From positions 49,751,898 through 49,815,897 of the forward strand of contig NC_135212.1 in NCBI RefSeq assembly GCF_052324685.1: a stretch of 64,000 nt of DNA, written 5' to 3'. This DNA comes from Brachyhypopomus gauderio. Its lineage: Eukaryota; Chordata; Actinopteri; Gymnotiformes; Hypopomidae. Below, piece after piece: positions 35,884 through 50,312 of this stretch (position 1 is the stretch's first letter; each line of letters opens with the position of its first letter). Under the pieces are notes generated by a model. The model did not search any database. It was not told the origin of the DNA and saw only the letters and a list, made by a program, of their open reading frames with translations. Made by a program: the position numbers and the translations under genes.

Positions 35884-35965
35884 CGACGAAGGTGGAATTC
35901 GAACCCACGCGTGCTATGCACAATGGATTAGCAGTCCATCGCCTTAACCTCTCGGCCACCTCGTC
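35884..35965 (-). pseudogene. tRNA-Ser(GCT) copy, class 14 (G53:U61)
   Basis: The invariant G53:C61 pair becomes a G:U wobble and the B box end is changed. Seen only once. Confidence 0.55.
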
Positions 35966-36097
35966 GTTTGTGGTTGTGTGTCGATAGCAATTTCAAAGAA
36001 GCAAACACTTTCACAGCACAAAAGAAGGCTTTTCTGACTTGTGGGTCCTGTAGTTACAGCAGGAGACACGATTGTCAGAAATTAAAGAAAGCAACAC

Positions 36098-36179
36098 CGA
36101 CGGAGGTGGGATTCGAACACACACGTGCTATGCATAATGGATTAGCAGTCCATCGCCTTAACCTCTCGGCCACCTCGTC
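36098..36179 (-). pseudogene. Hybrid copy: class 4 3' half, class 1 5' half
   Basis: The T arm and acceptor 3' strand carry class 4 markers (C68, U52) while the D arm and acceptor 5' strand are consensus. The switch lies between the anticodon and the D arm, consistent with exchange inside the tRNA. A similar hybrid is at 63062. Confidence 0.75.
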
Positions 36180-36311
36180 GTTTGTGGTGGTGTGTCGATT
36201 GCGATTTCAAAGATGCAAACACTTTCACAGCACAAAAGGAGGCTTATCTGACTTGTGGGTCCTGCACTTATATAAGGAGACACGATTGTCAGAAATTAAA
36301 GAAAGCAACAA

Positions 36312-36393
36312 CGACGAAGGTGGGATTCGAACCCACGCGTGCAAAGCACAATGAATTAGCAGTCCATCGCCTTAACCTCTCGGCCACCTCGTC
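36312..36393 (-). tRNA. tRNA-Ser(GCT), class 2 with G30:U40 wobble
   Basis: Intact apart from a U40 wobble in the anticodon stem. The downstream stop is TTTCTTT, unusual for class 2. Confidence 0.75.
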
Positions 36394-36525
36394 GCTTGTG
36401 GTTTTGTGTCGATTGCGATTTCAAAGATGCAAACACTTTCACAGCACAAAAGCAGCCGAATCTGACTTGTGGGTCCTGCACTTACACCAGGAGACACGAT
36501 TGTCAGAAATTAAAAAAAGCAACAC

Positions 36526-36607
36526 CGACGAAGGTGGGATTCGAACCCACGCGTGCAAAGCACAATGGATTAGCAGTCCATCGCCTTAACCTCTCGGCCA
36601 CCTCGTC
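36526..36607 (-). tRNA. tRNA-Ser(GCT), class 2, intact with T7
   Basis: Consensus class 2; one of two adjacent terminator-competent copies. Confidence 0.93.
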
Positions 36608-36739
36608 AATTATGGTTGTGTGTCGATTGTGATTTCAAAGATGCAAACACTTTCACAGCACAAAAGCAGGCTTGTCTGACTTGTGGGTCCTGCACTTACA
36701 TCAGGAGACACGATTGTCAGAAATTAAAAAAAGCAACAC

Positions 36740-36821
36740 CGACGAAGGTGGGATTCGAACCCACGCGTGCAAAGCACAATGGATTAGCAGTCCATCGCCT
36801 TAACCTCTCGGCCACCTCGTC
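36740..36821 (-). tRNA. tRNA-Ser(GCT), class 2, intact with T7
   Basis: Consensus class 2, adjacent to the previous gene. Confidence 0.93.
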
Positions 36822-38439
36822 GTTTGTGGTTGTGTGTCGATAGCAATTTCAAAGAAGCAAGCACTTTCACAGCACAAAAGAAGGCCTTTCTGACTTGTGG
36901 GTCCTGTAGTTACAGCAGGAGACACGATTGTCAGAAATTAAAGAAAGCAACACCGACGAAGGTGGGATTCGAACCCACAAGTGCTATGCATAATGGATTA
37001 GCAGTCCATCGCCTTACCCTCTCGGCCACCTTGTCGTTTGTGGTTGTGTGTCGATTGCGATTTCAAAGATGCAAACACTTTCACAGCACAAAAGAAGGCT
37101 TATCTGACTTGTGGGTCCTGCACTTACACCAGGAGACACGATTGTCAGAAATTAAAGAAAGCAACACCGACGAAGGTGGGATTCGAACCCACGCGTGCTA
37201 TGCACAATGGATTAGCAGTCCATCGCCTTAACCTCTCGGCCACCTCGTCGTGTGTGGTTGTGTGTCGATAGCAATTTCAAAGAAGCAAACACTTTCACAG
37301 CACAAAAGAAGGCTTTTCTGACTTGTGGGTCCTGTAGTTACAGCAGGAGACACGATTGTCAGAAATTAAAGAAAGCAACACCGACGAAGGTGGGATTCGA
37401 ACACACACGTGCTATGCATAATGGATTAGCAGTCCATCGCCTTAATCTATCGGCCACCTTGTCGTTTGTGCTTGTGTGTCGATTGCGATTTCAAAGATGC
37501 AAACACTTTCACAGCACAAAAGCAGCCGTATATTACTTGTGGGTCCTGGACTTACAACAGGAGACACGATTGTCAGAAATTAAAGAAAGCAACACCGACG
37601 AAGGTGGGATTCTAACCCACGCGTGCTATGCACAATGGATTAGCAGTCCATCCCCTTAACCTCTCGGCCACCTCGTCGTTTGTGGTTGTGTGTCGATTGC
37701 GATTTCAAAGATGCAAACACTTTCACAGCACAAAAGGAGGCTTATCTGACTTGTGGGTCCTGCACTTATATCAGGAGACACGATTGTCAGAAATTAAAGA
37801 AAGCAACACCGACGAAGGTGGGATTCGAACCCACGCGTGCTATGCACAATGGATTAGCAGTCCATCGCCTTAACCTCTCGGCCACCTCGTCGTTTGTGGT
37901 TGTGTGTCGATAGCAATTTCAAAGAAGCAAACACTTTCACAGCACAAAAGAAGGCTTTTCTGACTTGTGGGTCCTGTAGTTACAGCAGGAGACACGATTG
38001 TCAGAAATTAAAGAAAGCAACACCGACGAAGGTGGGATTCGAACCCACGCGTGCTATGCACAATGGATTAGCAGTCCATCCCCTTAACCTCTCGGCCACC
38101 TCGTCGTTTGTGGTTGTGTGTCGATTGCGATTTCAAAGATGCAAACACTTTCACAGCACTAAAGGAGGCTTATCTGACTTGTGGGTCCTGCACTTATATC
38201 AGGAGACACGATTGTCAGAAATTAAAGAAAGCAACACCGACGAAGGTGGGATTCGAACCCACGCGTGCTATGCACAATGGATTAGCAGTCCATCGACTTA
38301 ACCTCTCGGCCACCTCGTCAATTACGGTTGTGTGTCGATTGCGATTTCAAAGATGCAAACACTTTCACAGCACAAAAGGAGGCTTGTCTGACTTGTGGGT
38401 CCTGCACTTACATCAGGAGACACGATTGTCAGAAATTTA

Positions 38440-41400
38440 AAAAAGCAACACCGACGAAGGTGGGATTCGAACCCACGCGTGCTATGCAAAATTGATTAGC
38501 AGTCCATCACCTTAACCTCTAGGCCACCTCGTCGTTTGTGGTTGTGTGTCGATTGCGATTTCAAAGATGCAAACACTTTCACAGCACAAAAGAAGGCTTA
38601 TCTGACTTGTGGGTCCTGCACTTACACCAGGAGACACGATTGTCAGAAATTAAAGAAAGCAACACCGACGAAGGTGGGATTCGAACCCACGCGTGCTATG
38701 CACAATGGATTAGCAGTCCATCGCCTTAACCTCTCGGCCACCTCGTCAATTACGGTTGTGTGTCGATTGCGATTTCAAAGATGCAAATACTTTCACAGCA
38801 CAAAAGGAGGCGTATCTGACTTGTGGGTCCTGCACTAATATCAGGAGACACGATGGTCAGAAATTAAAGAAAGCAACACCGACGAAGGTGGGATTCGAAC
38901 CCACGCGTGCTATGCACAATGGATTAGCAGTCCATCGCCTTAACCTCTCGGCCACCTCGTCGTTTGTGGTTGTGTGTCGATAGCAATTTCAAAGAAGCAA
39001 ACACTTTCACAGCACAAAAGAAGGCTTTTCTGACTTGTGGGTCCTGTAGTTACAGCAGGAGACACGATTGTCAGAAATTAAAGAAAGCAACACCGACGGA
39101 GGTGGGATTCGAACACACACGTGCTATGCATAATGGATTAGCAGTCCATCGCCTTAATCTATCCGCCACCTTGTCGTTTGTGCTTGTGTGTCGATTGCGA
39201 TTTCAAAGATGCAAACACTTTCACAGCACAAAAGCAGCCGTATATGACTTGTGGGTCCTGCACTTACAACAGGAGACACGATTGTCAGAAATTAAAGAAA
39301 GCAACACCGACGAAGGTGGGATTCTAACCCACGCGTGCTATGCACAATGGATTAGCAGTCCATCCCCTTAACCTCTCGGCCACCTCGTCGTTTGTGGTTG
39401 TGTGTCGATTGCGATTTCAAAGATGCAAACACTTTCACAGCACAAAAGGAGGCTTATCTGACTTGTGGGTCCTGCACTTATATCAGGAGACACGATTGTC
39501 AGAAATTAAAGAAAGCAACACCGACGAAGGTGGGATTCGAACCCACGCGTGCTATGCACAATGGATTAGCAGTCCATCGCCTTAACCTCTCGGCCACCTC
39601 GTCGTTTGTGGTTGTGTGTCGATAGCAATTTCAAAGAAGCAAACACTTTCACAGCACAAAAGCAGCCGTATATGACTTGTTGGTCCTGCACTTACAACAG
39701 GAGACACGATTGTCAGAAATTAAAGAAAGCAACACCGACGAAGGTGGGATTCGAACCCACGCGTGCTATGCGCAATGGATTAGCAGTCCATCCCCTTAAC
39801 CTCTTGGCCACCTCGTCGTTTGTGGTTGTGTGTCGATTGCGATTTCAAAGATGCAAACACTTTCACAGCACAAAAGGAGGCTTATCTGACTTGTGGGTCC
39901 TGCACTTATATCAGGAGACACGATTGTCAGAAATTAAAGAAAGCAACACCGACGAAGGTGGGATTCGAACCCACGCGTGCTATGCACAATGGATTAGCAG
40001 TCCATCGCCTTAACCTCTCGGCCACCTCGTCAATTACAGTTGTGTGTCGATTGCGATTTCAAAGATGCAAACACTTTCACAGCACAAAAGGAGGCTTATC
40101 TGACTTGTGGGTCCTGCACTTATATCAGGAGACACGATTGTCAGAAATTAAAGAAAGCAACACCGACGAAGGTGGGATTCGAACCCACGCGTGCTATGCA
40201 CAATGGATTAGCAGTCCATCGCCTTAACCTCTCGGCCACCTCGTCAATTACAGTTGTGTGTCGATTGCGATTTCAAAGATGCAAACACTTTCACAGCACA
40301 AAAGGAGGCTTATCTGACTTGTGGGTACTGCACTTACACCAGGAGAAACGATTGTCAGAAATTAAAGAAAGCAACACCGACGAAGGTGGGATTCGAACCC
40401 ACGCGTGCTATGCATAATGGATTAGCAGTCCATCGTCTTAACCTCTCGGCCACCTCGTCAATTACAGTTGTGTGTCGATTGCGATTTCAAAGATGCAAAC
40501 ACTTTCACAGCACAAAAGGAGGCTTGTCTGACTTGTGGGTCCTGCACTTACATCAGAAGACACGATTGTCAGAAATTTAAAAAAGCAACACCGACGAAGG
40601 TGGGATTCGAACCCACGCGTGCTATGCAAAATGGATAAGCAGTCCATCACCTTAACCTCTAGGCCACCTCGTCGTTTGTGGTTGTGTGTCGATAGCAATT
40701 TCAAAGAAGCAAACACTTTCACAGCACAAAAGAAGGCTTTTTTGACTTGTGGGTCCTGTAGTTACAGCAGGAGACACGATTGTCAGAAATTAAAGAAAGC
40801 AACAACGACGAAGGTGGGATTCGAACCCACACGGGCTATGCATAATGGATTAGCAGTCCATCGCCTTAATCTCTCGGCCACCTTGTCGTTTGTGGTTGTG
40901 TGTCGATTGCGATTTCAAAGATGCAAACACTTTCACAGCACAAAAGCAGCCGTATATGACTTGTGGGTACTGCACTTACAACAGGAGACACGATTGTCAG
41001 AAATTAAGGAAAGCAACACCGACGAAGGTGGGATTCGAACCCACGCGTGCTATGCACAATGGATTAGCAGTCCATCGCCTTAACCTCTCGGCCACCTCGT
41101 CAATTACAGTTGTGTGTCGATTGCGATTTCAAAGATGCAAACACTTTCACAGCACAAAAGGAGGCTTATCTGACTTGTGGGTCCTGCACTTACTTCAGGA
41201 GACACGATTGTCAGAAATTAAAGAAAACAACACCGACGAATGTGGTATACAAACCCACGCGTGCAAAGCACAATGGATTAGCAGTCCATCGCCTTAACCT
41301 CTTGGCTACCTCGTCGCTTGTGGTTTTGTGTCGATTGCGATTTCAAAGATGCAAACACTTTCACAGCACAAAAGCAGCCGTATCTGACTTGTGGGTACTG

Positions 41401-42180
41401 CACTTACACCAGGAGACACGATTGTCAGAAATTAAAGAAAGCAACACCGATGAAGGTGGGATTCGAACCCACGCGTGCTATGCATAATGGATTAGCAGTC
41501 CATCTCCTTAACCTCTCGGCCACCTCGTCAATCACGGTTGTGTGTCGATTGCGATTTCAAAGATGCAAACACTTTCACAGCACAAAAGGAGGCTTGTCTG
41601 ACTTGTGGGTCCTGCACTTACATCAGGAGACACGATTGTCAGAAATTTAAAAAAGCAACACCGACGAAGGTGGGATTCGAACCCACGCGAGCTATGCAAA
41701 ATGGATAAGCAGTCCATCACCTTAACCTCTAGGCCACCTCGTCGTTTGTGGTTGTGTGTCGATAGCAATTTCAAAGAAGCAAACACTTTCACAGCACAAA
41801 AGAAGGCTTTTTTGACTTGTGGGTCCTGCACTTACATCAGGAGACACGATTGTCAGAAATTTAAAAAAGCAACACCGACGAAGGTGGGATTCGAACCCAC
41901 GCGTGCTATGCAAAATTGATTAGCAGTCCATCACCTTAACCTCTAGGCCACCTCGTCGTTTGTGGTTGTTTGTCGATTGCGATTTCAAAGATGCAAACAC
42001 TTTCACAGCACAAAAGAAGGCTTATCTGACTTGTGGGTCCTGCACTTACACCAGGAGACACGATTGTCAGAAATTAAAGAAAGCAACACCGACGAAGGTG
42101 GGATTCTAACCCACGCGTGCTATGCACAATGGATTAGCAGTCCATCGCCTTAACCTCTCGGCCACCTCGTCAATTACGGT
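38440..42180. repeat. Block duplicated 38 units away (matches 46572-50312)
   Basis: Class string for genes 38666-42946: 1 1 4 3 1 13 1 1 7 10 14 1 5 7 10 11 3 1 4 3 11. The first part, to about 40040, also matches 43000-44534 (21-unit shift, 4494 bp). Confidence 0.88.
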
Positions 42181-45100
42181 TGTGTGTCGATTGCGATTTC
42201 AAAGATGCAAATACTTTCACAGCACAAAAGAAGGCTTATCTGACTTGTGGGTCCTGCACTTACACCAGGAGACACGATTGTCAGAAATTAAAGAAAGCAA
42301 CACCGACAAAGGTGGGATTCGAACCCACGCGTGCTATGCACAATGGATTAGCAGTCCATCGCCTTAACCTCTCGGCCACCTCGTCGTGTGTGGTTGTGTG
42401 TCGATAGCAATTTCAAAGAAGCAAACACTTTCACAGCACAAAAGAAGGCTTTTCTAACTTGTGGGTCCTGTAGTTACAGCAGGAGACACGATTGTCAGAA
42501 ATTAAAGAAAGCAACACCGACGAAGGTGGGATTCGAACACACACGTGCTATGCATAATGGATTAGCAGTCCATCGCCTTAATCTATCGGCCACCTTGTCG
42601 TTTGTGCTTGTGTGTCGATTGCGATTTCAAAGATGCAAACACTTTCACAGCACAAAAGCAGCCGTATATGACTTGTGGGTCCTGCACTTACAACAGGAGA
42701 CACGATTGTCAGAAATTAAAGAAAACAACACCGACGAAGGTGGGATTCTAACCCACGCGTGCTATGCACAATGGATTAGCAGTCCATCCCCTTAACCTCT
42801 CGGCCACCTCGTCGTTTGTGGTTGTGTGTCGATTGCGATTTCAAAGATGCAAACACTTTCACAGCACAAAAGGAGGCTTATCTGACTTGTGGGTCCTGCA
42901 CTTACATCAGGAGACACGATTGTCAGAAATTTAAAAAAGCAACACCGACGAAGGTGGGATTCGAACCCACGCGTGCTATGCAAAATTGATTAGCAGTCCA
43001 TCACCTTAACCTCTAGGCCACCTCGTCGTTTGTGGTTGTGTGTCGATTGCGATTTCAAAGATGCAAACACTTTCACAGCACAAAAGAAGGCTTATCTGAC
43101 TTGTGGGTCCTGCACTTACACGAGGAGACACGATTGTCAGAAATTAAAGAAAGCAACACCGACGAAGGTGGGATTCGAACCCACGCGTGCTATGCACAAT
43201 GGATTAGCAGTCCATCGCCTTAACCTCTCGGCCACCTCGTCAATTACGGTTGTGTGTCGATTGCGATTTCAAAGATGCAAATACTTTCACAGCACAAAAG
43301 GAGGCGTATCTGACTTGTGGGTCCTGCACTAATATCAGGAGACACGATGGTCAGAAATTAAAGAAAGCAACACCGACGAAGGTGGGATTCGAACCCACGC
43401 GTGCTATGCACAATGGATTAGCAGTCCATCGCCTTAACCTCTCGGCCACCTCGTCGTTTGTGGTTGTGTGTCGATAGCAATTTCAAAGAAGCAAACACTT
43501 TCACAGCACAAAAGAAGGCTTTTCTGACTTGTGGGTCCTGTAGTTACAGCAGGAGACACGATTGTCAGAAATTAAAGAAAGCAACACCGACGGAGGTGGG
43601 ATTCGAACACACACGTGCTATGCATAATGGATTAGCAGTCCATCGCCTTAATCTATCCGCCACCTTGTCGTTTGTGCTTGTGTGTCGATTGCGATTTCAA
43701 AGATGCAAACACTTTCACAGCACAAAAGCAGCCGTATATGACTTGTGGGTCCTGCACTTACAACAGGAGACACGATTGTCAGAAATTAAAGAAAGCAACA
43801 CCGACGAAGGTGGGATTCTAACTTACGCGTGCTATGCACAATGGATTAGCAGTCCATCCCCTTAACCTCTCGGCCACCTCGTCGTTTGTGGTTGTGTGTC
43901 GATTGCGATTTCAAAGATGCAAACACTTTCACAGCACAAAAGGAGGCTTATCTGACTTGTGGGTCCTGCACTTATATCAGGAGACACGATTGTCAGAAAT
44001 TAAAGAAAGCAACACCGACGAAGGTGGGATTCGAACCCACGCGTGCTATGCACAATGGATTAGCAGTCCATCGCCTTAACCTCTCGGCCACCTCGTCGTT
44101 TGTGGTTGTGTGTCGATAGCAATTTCAAAGAAGCAAACACTTTCACAGCACAAAAGCAGCCGTATATGACTTGTTGGTCCTGCACTTACAACAGGAGACA
44201 CGATTGTCAGAAATTAAAGAAAGCAACACCGACGAAGGTGGGATTCGAACCCACGCGTGCTATGCGCAATGGATTAGCAGTCCATCCCCTTAACCTCTTG
44301 GCCACCTCGTCGTTTGTGGTTGTGTGTCGATTGCGATTTCAAAGATGCAAACACTTTCACAGCACAAAAGGAGGCTTATCTGACTTGTGGGTCCTGCACT
44401 TATATCAGGAGACACGATTGTCAGAAATTAAAGAAAGCAACACCGACGAAGGTGGGATTCGAACCCACGCGTGCTATGCACAATGGATTAGCAGTCCATC
44501 GCCTTAACCTCTCGGCCACCTCGTCAATTACAGTTGTGTGTCGATTGCGATTTCAAAGATGCAAACACTTTCACAGCACAAAAGGAGGCTTATCTGACTT
44601 GTGGGTCCTGCACTTATATCAGGAGACACGATTGTCAGAAATTAAAGAAAACAACACCGACGAAGGTGGGATTCGAACCCACGCGTGCTATGCACAATGG
44701 ATTAGCAGTCCATCGCCTTAACCTCTCGGCCACCTCGTCAATTACAGTTGTGTGTCGATTGCGATTTCAAAGATGCAAACACTATCACAGCACAAAAGGA
44801 GGCTTATCTGACTTGTGGGTCCTGCACTTATATCAGGAGACACGATTGTCAGAAATTAAAGAAAGCAACACCGACGAAGGTGGGATTCGAACCCACGCGT
44901 GCTATGCACAATGGATTAGCAGTCCATCGCCTTAACCTCTCGGCCACCTCGTCGTTTGTGGTTGTGTGTCGATAGCAATTTCAAAGAAGCAAACACTTTC
45001 ACAGCACAAAAGCAGCCGTATATGACTTGTTGGTCCTGCACTTACAACAGGAGACACGATTGTCAGAAATTAAAGAAAGCAACACCGACGAAGGTGGGAT

Positions 45101-45299
45101 TCGAACCCACGCGTGCTATGCACAATGGATTAGCAGTCCATCGCCTTAACCTCTCGGCCACCTCGTCAATTATGGTTGTGTGTCGATTGCGATTTCAAAG
45201 ATGCAAACACTTTCACAACACAAAAGCAGGCTTGTCTGACTTGTGGGTCCTGCACCTACATCAGGAGACACGATTGTCAGAAATTAAAAAAAGCAACAC

Positions 45300-45381
45300 C
45301 GACGAAGGTGGGATTCGAACCCACACGTGCAAAGCACAATGGATTAGCAGTCCATCGCCTTAACCTCTCGGCCACCTCGTC
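45300..45381 (-). tRNA. tRNA-Ser(GCT), class 2, intact with T7
   Basis: Class 2 with one unpaired base change next to the T stem (plus-strand CACACG). Confidence 0.91.
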
Positions 45382-45513
45382 AATTATGGTTGTGTGTCGA
45401 TTGTGATTTCAAAGATGCAAACACTTTCACAGCACAAAAGCAGGCTTGTCTGACTTGTGGGTCCTGCACTTACATCAGGAGACACGATTGTCAGAAATTA
45501 AAAAAAGCAACAC

Positions 45514-45595
45514 CGACGAAGGTGGGATTCGAACCCACGCGTGCAAAGCACAATGGATTAGCAGTCCATCGCCTTAACCTCTCGGCCACCTCGTC
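45514..45595 (-). tRNA. tRNA-Ser(GCT), class 2, intact with T7
   Basis: Consensus class 2 gene. Confidence 0.93.
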
Positions 45596-46025
45596 GTTTG
45601 TGGTTGTGTGTCGATAGCAATTTCAAAGAAGCAAGCACTTTCACAGCACAAAAGAAGGCCTTTCTGACTTGTGGGTCCTGTAGTTACAGCAGGAGACACG
45701 ATTGTCAGAAATTAAAGAAAGCAACACCGACGAAGGTGGGATTCGAACCCACAAGTGCTATGCATAATGGATTAGCAGTCCATCGCCTTACCCTCTCGGC
45801 CACCTTGTCGTTTGTGGTTGTGTGTCGATTGCGATTTCAAAGATGCAAACACTTTCACAGCACAAAAGAAGGCTTATCTGACTTGTGGGTCCTGCACTTA
45901 CACCAGGAGACACGATTGTCAGAAATTAAAGAAAGCAACACCGACAAAGGTGGGATTCGAACCCACGCGTGCTATGCACAATGGATTAGCAGTCCATCGC
46001 CTTAACCTCTCGGCCACCTCGTCGT

Positions 46026-49000
46026 GTGTGGTTGTGTGTCGATAGCAATTTCAAAGAAGCAAACACTTTCACAGCACAAAAGAAGGCTTTTCTAACTTGT
46101 GGGTCCTGTAGTTACAGCAGGAGACACGATTGTCAGAAATTAAAGAAAGCAACACCGACGAAGGTGGGATTCGAACACACACGTGCTATGCATAATGGAT
46201 TAGCAGTCCATCGCCTTAATCTATCGGCCACCTTGTCGTTTGTGCTTGTGTGTCGATTGCGATTTCAAAGATGCAAACACTTTCACAGCACAAAAGCAGC
46301 CGTATATGACTTGTGGGTCCTGCACTTACAACAGGAGACACGATTGTCAGAAATTAAAGAAAACAACACCGACGAAGGTGGGATTCTAACCCACGCGTGC
46401 TATGCACAATGGATTAGCAGTCCATCCCCTTAACCTCTCGGCCACCTCGTCGTTTGTGGTTGTGTGTCGATTGCGATTTCAAAGATGCAAACACTTTCAC
46501 AGCACAAAAGGAGGCTTATCTGACTTGTGGGTCCTGCACTTACATCAGGAGACACGATTGTCAGAAATTTAAAAAAGCAACACCGACGAAGGTGGGATTC
46601 GAACCCACGCGTGCTATGCAAAATTGATTAGCAGTCCATCACCTTAACCTCTAGGCCACCTCGTCGTTTGTGGTTGTGTGTCGATTGCGATTTCAAAGAT
46701 GCAAACACTTTCACAGCACAAAAGAAGGCTTATCTGACTTGTGGGTCCTGCACTTACACGAGGAGACACGATTGTCAGAAATTAAAGAAAGCAACACCGA
46801 CGAAGGTGGGATTCGAACCCACGCGTGCTATGCACAATGGATTAGCAGTCCATCGCCTTAACCTCTCGGCCACCTCGTCAATTACGGTTGTGTGTCGATT
46901 GCGATTTCAAAGATGCAAATACTTTCACAGCACAAAAGGAGGCGTATCTGACTTGTGGGTCCTGCACTAATATCAGGAGACACGATGGTCAGAAATTAAA
47001 GAAAGCAACACCGACGAAGGTGGGATTCGAACCCACGCGTGCTATGCACAATGGATTAGCAGTCCATCGCCTTAACCTCTCGGCCACCTCGTCGTTTGTG
47101 GTTGTGTGTCGATAGCAATTTCAAAGAAGCAAACACTTTCACAGCACAAAAGAAGGCTTTTCTGACTTGTGGGTCCTGTAGTTACAGCAGGAGACACGAT
47201 TGTCAGAAATTAAAGAAAGCAACACCGACGGAGGTGGGATTCGAACACACACGTGCTATGCATAATGGATTAGCAGTCCATCGCCTTAATCTATCCGCCA
47301 CCTTGTCGTTTGTGCTTGTGTGTCGATTGCGATTTCAAAGATGCAAACACTTTCACAGCACAAAAGCAGCCGTATATGACTTGTGGGTCCTGCACTTACA
47401 ACAGGAGACACGATTGTCAGAAATTAAAGAAAGCAACACCGACGAAGGTGGGATTCTAACTTACGCGTGCTATGCACAATGGATTAGCAGTCCATCCCCT
47501 TAACCTCTCGGCCACCTCGTCGTTTGTGGTTGTGTGTCGATTGCGATTTCAAAGATGCAAACACTTTCACAGCACAAAAGGAGGCTTATCTGACTTGTGG
47601 GTCCTGCACTTATATCAGGAGACACGATTGTCAGAAATTAAAGAAAGCAACACCGACGAAGGTGGGATTCGAACCCACGCGTGCTATGCACAATGGATTA
47701 GCAGTCCATCGCCTTAACCTCTCGGCCACCTCGTCGTTTGTGGTTGTGTGTCGATAGCAATTTCAAAGAAGCAAACACTTTCACAGCACAAAAGCAGCCG
47801 TATATGACTTGTTGGTCCTGCACTTACAACAGGAGACACGATTGTCAGAAATTAAAGAAAGCAACACCGACGAAGGTGGGATTCGAACCCACGCGTGCTA
47901 TGCGCAATGGATTAGCAGTCCATCCCCTTAACCTCTTGGCCACCTCGTCGTTTGTGGTTGTGTGTCGATTGCGATTTCAAAGATGCAAACACTTTCACAG
48001 CACAAAAGGAGGCTTATCTGACTTGTGGGTCCTGCACTTATATCAGGAGACACGATTGTCAGAAATTAAAGAAAGCAACACCGACGAAGGTGGGATTCGA
48101 ACCCACGCGTGCTATGCACAATGGATTAGCAGTCCATCGCCTTAACCTCTCGGCCACCTCGTCAATTACAGTTGTGTGTCGATTGCGATTTCAAAGATGC
48201 AAACACTTTCACAGCACAAAAGGAGGCTTATCTGACTTGTGGGTCCTGCACTTATATCAGGAGACACGATTGTCAGAAATTAAAGAAAGCAACACCGACG
48301 AAGGTGGGATTCGAACCCACGCGTGCTATGCACAATGGATTAGCAGTCCATCGCCTTAACCTCTCGGCCACCTCGTCAATTACAGTTGTGTGTCGATTGC
48401 GATTTCAAAGATGCAAACACTTTCACAGCACAAAAGGAGGCTTATCTGACTTGTGGGTACTGCACTTACACCAGGAGAAACGATTGTCAGAAATTAAAGA
48501 AAGCAACACCGACGAAGGTGGGATTCGAACCCACGCGTGCTATGCATAATGGATTAGCAGTCCATCGTCTTAACCTCTCGGCCACCTCGTCAATTACAGT
48601 TGTGTGTCGATTGCGATTTCAAAGATGCAAACACTTTCACAGCACAAAAGGAGGCTTGTCTGACTTGTGGGTCCTGCACTTACATCAGAAGACACGATTG
48701 TCAGAAATTTAAAAAAGCAACACCGACGAAGGTGGGATTCGAACCCACGCGTGCTATGCAAAATGGATAAGCAGTCCATCACCTTAACCTCTAGGCCACC
48801 TCGTCGTTTGTGGTTGTGTGTCGATAGCAATTTCAAAGAAGCAAACACTTTCACAGCACAAAAGAAGGCTTTTTTGACTTGTGGGTCCTGTAGTTACAGC
48901 AGGAGACACGATTGTCAGAAATTAAAGAAAGCAACAACGACGAAGGTGGGATTCGAACCCACACGGGCTATGCATAATGGATTAGCAGTCCATCGCCTTA

Positions 49001-50312
49001 ATCTCTCGGCCACCTTGTCGTTTGTGGTTGGTTGTCGATTGCGATTTCAAAGATGCAAACACTTTCACAGCACAAAAGCAGCCGTATATGACTTGTGGGT
49101 ACTGCACTTACAACAGGAGACACGATTGTCAGAAATTAAGGAAAGCAACACCGACGAAGGTGGGATTCGAACCCACGCGTGCTATGCACAATGGATTAGC
49201 AGTCCATCGCCTTAACCTCTCGGCCACCTCGTCAATTACAGTTGTGTGTCGATTGCGATTTCAAAGATGCAAACACTTTCACAGCACAAAAGGAGGCTTA
49301 TCTGACTTGTGGGTCCTGCACTTACTTCAGGAGACACGATTGTCAGAAATTAAAGAAAACAACACCGACGAATGTGGTATACAAACCCACGCGTGCAAAG
49401 CACAATGGATTAGCAGTCCATCGCCTTAACCTCTTGGCTACCTCGTCGCTTGTGGTTTTGTGTCGATTGCGATTTCAAAGATGCAAACACTTTCACAGCA
49501 CAAAAGCAGCCGTATCTGACTTGTGGGTACTGCACTTACACCAGGAGACACGATTGTCAGAAATTAAAGAAAGCAACACCGACGAAGGTGGGATTCGAAC
49601 CCACGCGTGCTATGCATAATGGATTAGCAGTCCATCCCCTTAACCTCTCGGCCACCTCGTCAATCACGGTTGTGTGTCGATTGCGATTTCAAAGATGCAA
49701 ACACTTTCACAGCACAAAAGGAGGCTTGTCTGACTTGTGGGTCCTGCACTTACATCAGGAGACACGATTGTCAGAAATTTAAAAAAGCAACACCGACGAA
49801 GGTGGGATTCGAACCCACGCGAGCTATGCAAAACGGATAAGCAGTCCATCACCTTAACCTCTAGGCCACCTCGTCGTTTGTGGTTGTGTGTCGATAGCAA
49901 TTTCAAAGAAGCAAACACTTTCACAGCACAAAAGAAGGCTTTTTTGACTTGTGGGTCCTGCACTTACATCAGGAGACACGATTGTCAGAAATTTAAAAAA
50001 GCAACACCGACGAAGGTGGGATTCGAACCCACGCGTGCTATGCAAAATTGATTAGCAGTCCATCACCTTAACCTCTAGGCCACCTCGTCGTTTGTGGTTG
50101 TTTGTCGATTGCGATTTCAAAGATGCAAACACTTTCACAGCACAAAAGAAGGCTTATCTGACTTGTGGGTCCTGCACTTACACCAGGAGACACGATTGTC
50201 AGAAATTAAAGAAAGCAACACCGACGAAGGTGGGATTCTAACCCACGCGTGCTATGCACAATGGATTAGCAGTCCATCGCCTTAACCTCTCGGCCACCTC
50301 GTCAATTACGGT
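46026..50312. repeat. Mosaic block built from 42.4-44.5 kb and 40-42.2 kb types
   Basis: Class string for genes 46798-50222: 1 1 4 3 1 13 1 1 7 10 14 1 5 7 10 11 3. It follows the 17-unit partner to about 48168 and the 38-unit partner over 46572-50312. Confidence 0.87.
49794..49875 (-). pseudogene. Class 10 copy with extra anticodon-stem change
   Basis: U13/U37 subtype with a further change at the end of the anticodon stem (plus-strand AAACGG), breaking 27:43. T6 stop present. Confidence 0.6.

Larger units (their letters stand above)
34684..38520. repeat. Array segment with hybrid and unique copies
   Basis: Class string for genes 34814-38452: 11 3 14 4 12 14 14 2 2 2 6 1 4 3 1 7 7 11. It holds several single-copy variants (35242, 35884, 36312) and a run of three class 2 genes. 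Confidence 0.85.
42388..46025. repeat. 17-unit block, copy 1 (matches from 46026)
   Basis: Class string for genes 43160-46584: 1 1 4 3 1 13 1 1 1 1 2 2 6 1 4 3 11. Identity with 46026-48168 (shift 3638) runs to about 44530. At 44770 it contains a unit with the ACTATCAC marker but full 214-bp length, the apparent parent of the 213-bp units. Confidence 0.87.
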
